Under the pieces are notes generated by a model that was given only the letters and a program-made list of their open reading frames with translations, was not told where the DNA came from and searched no databases. A stretch of 64,000 nt of DNA, from positions 1 to 64,000 of the forward strand of contig NZ_JARJHU010000002.1 in NCBI RefSeq assembly GCF_029269825.1, read 5' to 3'. Origin of the DNA: Pedobacter sp. JY14-1 (GTDB taxonomy: Bacteria; Bacteroidota; Bacteroidia; Sphingobacteriales; Sphingobacteriaceae). Positions within the stretch are counted from its first letter, which is position 1, and each line of letters begins with the position of its first letter. Both the position numbers and the translations under genes were made by a program. Positions 59,970-64,000 of this stretch are shown here, piece after piece.

Positions 59970-62477
59970 ATGCAAGTTAAACAATTTTTGTTATTGGGTG
60001 CATTCTGCACCGCAGCCTTCATCTCCGCGGCTGCATCCGGGCCAAAAGTGCCTGTAAATATTTCAAAAGCCAGCGAAAGGACGCTATCCCGCATCCCGGA
60101 GGAGGAGCAGCAGTACGGTGCTGTACGCGGAAGGATCACGACTGCAGACGGAAGTGTCGCTCCCTATGTGTCTGTAGTCCTTAAGGGTACTAATTTTGGC
60201 GCCATCTCTAACGAAGACGGCGAATACCAGATCAAAAGGGTGCCTGCGGGCCAGTATACGATCGTGGTATCCGCGGTGGGGCTTTATCCGAAGGAAAAAG
60301 AGGTAGATGTAGGACCAAAGCAGACCGTAGTAGCAGACTTCTCACTTAATGAGAACCTGTCGGAGCTGGAGGCAGTAAATATCAATGGACAGCGTAAACG
60401 GTTTAAAGCTGATAAGGTTTCCCCTTCACTAAGACTGCAGTCTCCGTTGATCGAAGTGCCCCAAAACATTGCGGTGGTTACAAGCAAAGTACTTGCAGAC
60501 CAGTTGGTATTTGATATCGTAGACGGTGTGACACGCAACGTCAGTGGCGCGACCAGAACAGGGCATTGGGATGCTCAGTATGCAAACGTTTTTATGCGTG
60601 GTACCAACATTCCGGCGTTCAGGAACGGGATGAACCAGAAAATGCCCTGGGGCCCGCTTGCTGACGACGCGGCAACTATTGACCGTATAGAGTTCGTGAA
60701 GGGACCTTCAGGTTTTATGATGGCCAATGGAGAACCAGGTGGTATCTATAACATCGTAACCAAGAAGCCAACAGGTGAAAACCGGAGTTCTGTAAGTTTC
60801 AGCGGCGGCGGTTTTAACTTGGGCCGTGCCGCGGTTGACCTGGATGGGAAATTGTCATCGGACGGCAGATTGCTGTTTCGTCTCAACCTTGCTGCGCAAA
60901 CTAAAGGCAGCTACAACAAATACAATTATACAGATAAGTACATTATCGCCCCTGTGATCAGTTATCAGATTGATTCCAATACCCTGGTTACTGCTGAATA
61001 CACGACGCAGCACGTAGAAGCTCAGGCATTGGGTACCTATGGTTTCTCTCCGAAGGGGTTTGGCGATACTGATCCCAGTTTCTTCATAGGAGATCCGGCG
61101 CTGGATCCGAATAAACTATATGATCACAATATCACTCTTTACCTGAACCACAAATTAAATGCGGACTGGAAAGTGAATGGTCAGGTTGCTTATATAAAAT
61201 ATGGCCTTGAAGGCGGTACACCCTGGCCATCAATGATCGCACCAAATGGCGATATGAGGAGATACCTGAATATCAGTGAAGAACTGGCGATCAATAAGAA
61301 CGCCCAGTTGAGCATCATGGGTGACGTGGCTACTGGTGCTATTGTTCACAGGATACTTACCGGTGTGGATATGGGCAATCTGAAAACCTGGGGTGATTTT
61401 GCGAGTGTTCAGCAGCCAGATTTGCAGCTCGCCGGAAATGCGACCTTCAATATCTACAATCCGATTTACGGCATCCCAACAGCAAATATTCCCGTTTTTG
61501 ACCGTTCTAAAAGCATCCAGATCCGTTCAGGTATTCCGGCCAACCTTGCTTATGCTACCAATCTGACCTACACAGGTCTGTACCTGCAGGATGAGATCCG
61601 TATGTTGGAAGAGAAGTTGCGTCTGACTCTGGCAGGTAGGTTTACCCATTCTGTAAACGTTGGAAAGTCAAACAAAACTCAGATTTCTGATAATGTATTT
61701 TCTCCGCGTGCCGGTTTGAGCTATTCGATCTTTAAGGACTTTTCCGCTTATACGCTGTATGATCAAAGTTATCTTCCGGTTGCGGGGCAGGACTTTTTCG
61801 GTGAGCCTTTTAAACCGATAAGAGGTAACAATATTGAACTGGGGCTGAAAAAAGATTGGTTTGACGGAAAATGGAGTACGACTGTAGCAGCTTACCAGAT
61901 TATTAAGAAGAATGTGCTTACCGCTGATCTCGATCCGGAGCATATTGCGGCCAACCCGAATGCACAAGTGCAACTGGGTGAAATCAAGTCAAAAGGGATA
62001 GAACTGGATATTACCGGTGAAGTTGTCAAGGACTTGAATTTGGTACTGAATTACGCTTATACTGATGCCCGTGTCAGCGAAGACAATAAGCCAGACCTCG
62101 TGGGAAGACATACGCCAAATTCGGCGAAACACATTACCAATGGCTGGCTTTCCTACCGTTACAAAAAGGTGGGATCGGTGCTCAACGGTCTGGGGCTAAC
62201 CGGTGGTTATCAGATTCAGCTGGACAGGTATGCGGGTACGACTTCAGCTCCTTTGAATTTGCCAAATTATTACCGGTTCGATGCAGGTATCTCCTATGAA
62301 CGCGGAAAAGTAACATTGTCTGCAGTAGTGAACAATTTACTTGACCGCAGACTGCTTACTCAAGGTTCGTACACAGATTTAGGCAGCAGGGCAACGGCGA
62401 CATCTGTTTCCTATTACACCTACATCTACGAAGTTCCAAGGAATGCCAGGTTGTCTTTGACCTACCGCTTCAAGTAA
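59970..62477 (+). CDS. TonB-dependent siderophore-type receptor with carboxypeptidase-like domain
   Basis: Outer-membrane receptor of 835 aa. Signal peptide about 1-23 (AFISAAASG). A carboxypeptidase-regulatory-like domain (about 50-130: RGRITTADGSVAPYVSVVLKGT) is followed by a TonB-dependent plug (about 150-265), with VPQNIAVVTSKVLADQ and DRIEFVKGPSGFMMANGEPGG. A barrel fills the rest and ends in an aromatic strand (RLSLTYRFK). The plug phrases match ferric-siderophore receptors (TIGR01783 style). An iron-box promoter and leader hairpin lie upstream, and a PepSY membrane protein gene follows 30 nt downstream, so uptake and reduction of a ferric siderophore is likely. No siderophore genes are in the window. 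Confidence 0.93.
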   Translation: MQVKQFLLLGAFCTAAFISAAASGPKVPVNISKASERTLSRIPEEEQQYGAVRGRITTADGSVAPYVSVVLKGTNFGAISNEDGEYQIKRVPAGQYTIVVSAVGLYPKEKEVDVGPKQTVVADFSLNENLSELEAVNINGQRKRFKADKVSPSLRLQSPLIEVPQNIAVVTSKVLADQLVFDIVDGVTRNVSGATRTGHWDAQYANVFMRGTNIPAFRNGMNQKMPWGPLADDAATIDRIEFVKGPSGFMMANGEPGGIYNIVTKKPTGENRSSVSFSGGGFNLGRAAVDLDGKLSSDGRLLFRLNLAAQTKGSYNKYNYTDKYIIAPVISYQIDSNTLVTAEYTTQHVEAQALGTYGFSPKGFGDTDPSFFIGDPALDPNKLYDHNITLYLNHKLNADWKVNGQVAYIKYGLEGGTPWPSMIAPNGDMRRYLNISEELAINKNAQLSIMGDVATGAIVHRILTGVDMGNLKTWGDFASVQQPDLQLAGNATFNIYNPIYGIPTANIPVFDRSKSIQIRSGIPANLAYATNLTYTGLYLQDEIRMLEEKLRLTLAGRFTHSVNVGKSNKTQISDNVFSPRAGLSYSIFKDFSAYTLYDQSYLPVAGQDFFGEPFKPIRGNNIELGLKKDWFDGKWSTTVAAYQIIKKNVLTADLDPEHIAANPNAQVQLGEIKSKGIELDITGEVVKDLNLVLNYAYTDARVSEDNKPDLVGRHTPNSAKHITNGWLSYRYKKVGSVLNGLGLTGGYQIQLDRYAGTTSAPLNLPNYYRFDAGISYERGKVTLSAVVNNLLDRRLLTQGSYTDLGSRATATSVSYYTYIYEVPRNARLSLTYRFK

Positions 62478-62507
62478 TCCTGGAAAACCGCTATACAGAT
62501 CGTTACA

Positions 62508-63800
62508 ATGATGACCCAAAAACAACAGACATCACCTAAGAGAAAGCAGAAGGATTCGCTTTTTAAGAGGATCAATAACTGGCTCCATTTGTGGTTGGGT
62601 CTGATTTCGGGCGTCATTGTCTTTATCGTGTGCATTACGGGCTGCATCTGGGTATTTAATGAAGAAATTACCGGCTTACTCGAACCTGAAAACAAGGTCG
62701 AGTGGCAGGATAAGCCGGTACTGACCCCTTCACAGCTGACGGAGGTTGCCGCAAAGCTGTATCCGGATAAGGTACCATCTTACGCCAATTATCGCCTGGG
62801 TGAAGTGATCAATCTTGGTCTGAAAGACAAGGTTGCGAAAAAAGGACGTCCTCAGGGCGGTGGCAGACGTGATGTCGCGGTGATGCTGAAAATCAACCCT
62901 TATACCGGCGAGGTGGTCAGTAATGAAGTGCGTAAGCCGGGCGAGACCGATTTCTTCCGGTTTATCCTGAACGGACACCGTTTTCTCTGGATGCCTGTGG
63001 AGATCGGCAGACCGATTGTAAACTACGGTACGCTGGTGTTTGTCATTTTGCTCATTACCGGCCTGATCTGGTGGTATCCGAAGAAATGGAACAAATCTAC
63101 CCGTGACAAGAACTTTAAGATCAAGTGGGGTGCTTCCTTTAAACGGGTGAACCTCGATTTGCACAATGTACTGGGTTTTTACGCTTTATTATTCCTTGCG
63201 GCTATTGCCCTTACCGGGATGGTTTATGGCCTGAAATGGTATAGTGGAGGTTTATATTGGGTGACCACCGGAGGTGAAAAGCTGCAGGAATTCAGAAAGC
63301 TGAAATCAGATTCTTTGCAGAAGGGCAGGTTTTTTACGCCGGCCGGAGCGATAGACGGTGCTTGGGCAAAAGTAGTCGCAAAACATAAGCAATCTACCGG
63401 TTTCTATTACAGTTTTCCGGACACGGCCAGGGCGAAGGCAGCGATAGACATCTATGTTTACCCCACTGCCGGGCAGTTTTACAACAGTCAGAGCTATACG
63501 TTTGACCAGCATACGCTTAAGGAACTGGAGCGAAGCGATCCTTATGCTGTGGCGTTTGATCAGGCGTCATTTGGGCAAAAGCTACGCAAGATGAATTATG
63601 AGATCCATGTGGGCAGCATCCTTGGTTTTCCGGGAAAAGTACTGGCTTTCCTGGCTTCCCTGATCGGTGCGAGCCTGCCGATCACGGGTTTTCTGGTCTG
63701 GTATGGACGCAAGTTTAAAAAGAAGAAAAAGGCTTCGTCGGCCAGGGTGAAGTCCGGGCCAAAAGCGTATACCCTGCAGGAAGATACTGTACTGGAATAA
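62508..63800 (+). CDS. PepSY-domain membrane protein (siderophore uptake partner)
   Basis: Inner-membrane protein of 430 aa, paralogue of the 17854-18987 protein. It has four main spans: about 32-55 (LISGVIVFIVCITGCIWVF), 172-190 (TLVFVILLITGLIWWYP), 226-248 (LLFLAAIALTGMVYGLKW) and 377-402 (ILGFPGKVLAFLASLIGASLPITGFLVWYG). Histidines HLWLG, NGHRFLWMP and YEIHVGS recur in both paralogues and could bind haem or iron. It is co-transcribed with the siderophore receptor and probably reduces or releases imported iron. An extra Lys-rich tail follows the last span. A strong terminator comes 15 nt later. Confidence 0.9.
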   Translation: MMTQKQQTSPKRKQKDSLFKRINNWLHLWLGLISGVIVFIVCITGCIWVFNEEITGLLEPENKVEWQDKPVLTPSQLTEVAAKLYPDKVPSYANYRLGEVINLGLKDKVAKKGRPQGGGRRDVAVMLKINPYTGEVVSNEVRKPGETDFFRFILNGHRFLWMPVEIGRPIVNYGTLVFVILLITGLIWWYPKKWNKSTRDKNFKIKWGASFKRVNLDLHNVLGFYALLFLAAIALTGMVYGLKWYSGGLYWVTTGGEKLQEFRKLKSDSLQKGRFFTPAGAIDGAWAKVVAKHKQSTGFYYSFPDTARAKAAIDIYVYPTAGQFYNSQSYTFDQHTLKELERSDPYAVAFDQASFGQKLRKMNYEIHVGSILGFPGKVLAFLASLIGASLPITGFLVWYGRKFKKKKKASSARVKSGPKAYTLQEDTVLE

Positions 63801-63815
63801 CAGACGCTTATTATG

Positions 63816-63865
63816 GCCAAAGGCCGGCCTTACCAGAGTGGTAAGTTGCCGGCCTTTGGCGTTTG
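63816..63865 (+). terminator. Receptor-PepSY operon terminator
   Basis: Long stem: 13 bp (63816-63828 with 63848-63860) plus an inner 7 bp (63829-63835 with 63839-63845), separated by a 2-nt bulge, followed by GTTTGG. Very stable, although the T tail is short. Confidence 0.75.
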
Positions 63866-63903
63866 GAATGGTAACAAAAATGTGAGGTTTTATTTAGTTT
63901 CTA

Positions 63904-63992
63904 TATTTGGACTTATTCTAAATAAGGCTATATTTGCGGTATAAAAAAAATGCCACACGGGTCCGAACCGTGTGGCTAACCGGATAAACCGG
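63904..63992 (+). promoter_or_regulatory. Second copy of the box-promoter-hairpin leader
   Basis: TTTG (63906-63909) - 19 nt - TATATTTG (63929-63936), with box ATTTGGA-CTTAT-TCTAAAT (63905-63923). Next come hairpin GCCACACGG (63952-63960) / CCGTGTGGC (63968-63976) and small hairpin CCGG-(5 nt)-CCGG (63980-63992). Nearly the same as 59862-59948. The regulated gene lies beyond the window, most likely another TonB-dependent receptor. Confidence 0.65.
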
Positions 63993-64000
63993 CTCACCTT

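Overview
The window looks like chromosome of a Sphingobacteriaceae-type Bacteroidota (Pedobacter or a close relative). The reasons are: promoters of the TTTG-N19-TAnnTTTG type; few Shine-Dalgarno sequences; PafA phosphatase; bacillithiol gene bshB1; the Bacteroidota-restricted DUF4783, DUF4294 and HU-CCDC81/SPOR families; and TonB-linked outer-membrane proteins. This is inference from gene content, not a database match. Most of the window is ordinary core genome. I see no phage, IS element, CRISPR array or tRNA.

Layout. 1-70: 3' end of a 5S rRNA (end of an rRNA operon) and its terminator. 354-3124: acyl-ACP desaturase converging on PafA. 3193-12416 (minus strand): one long operon, TPR protein > plug-less outer-membrane barrel > HU/SPOR membrane protein > ExbB > ExbD > TonB > FolC, which looks like a dedicated proton-driven envelope machine. 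12551-17738: pyrR-pyrB, a GH20 hexosaminidase and rpsA. 17854-24961: a PepSY membrane protein and a complete RND efflux operon (MFP-RND-OMF) with a candidate operator cluster upstream. 25126-32631: cmk, arfB, lon-lpxR, a TPR protein, gpmI and a lipoprotein. 32744-35488: DUF4783-nadC-plsY-M48 protease. 35500-40889 (minus): spoT-fur-purA-pabB. 41048-48070: DUF4294, bshB1, lysine 6-aminotransferase, a glutaryl-CoA dehydrogenase-like enzyme, a D-cysteine desulfhydrase/ACC deaminase-like enzyme, rluD and a pabC-like gene. 48118-53805: bestrophin, universal stress protein, a two-component system in the fmt operon, and topoisomerase IB. 53864-59663: a small charged ORF, NamZ, a large haem-binding HEAT protein and a LolC/E-like permease. 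59970-63800: siderophore-type TonB-dependent receptor with a second PepSY protein.

The most interesting signal is regulatory. The receptor-PepSY operon starts from a near-perfect Bacteroidota promoter with a 19-bp inverted-repeat box inside its spacer. A strong hairpin follows at the predicted 5' end of the mRNA. The same promoter, box and hairpin recur at the very end of the window, so another member of this regulon probably begins just beyond it. A related box precedes the other PepSY gene near 19.0 kb. A fur gene lies at 38.1 kb, so an iron or metal regulon is the likely reading.

Just upstream of the first copy is a degenerate array with an 11-nt period (59695-59809), too regular to be chance and not coding. 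Other unusual points are four ATGTTT half-sites before the RND operon, overlapping divergent promoters that predict almost leaderless mRNAs (46183-46221, 25814-25848), two adjacent palindromes after the topoisomerase gene, and a 17-nt near-duplication ending at the TTG start of the permease.
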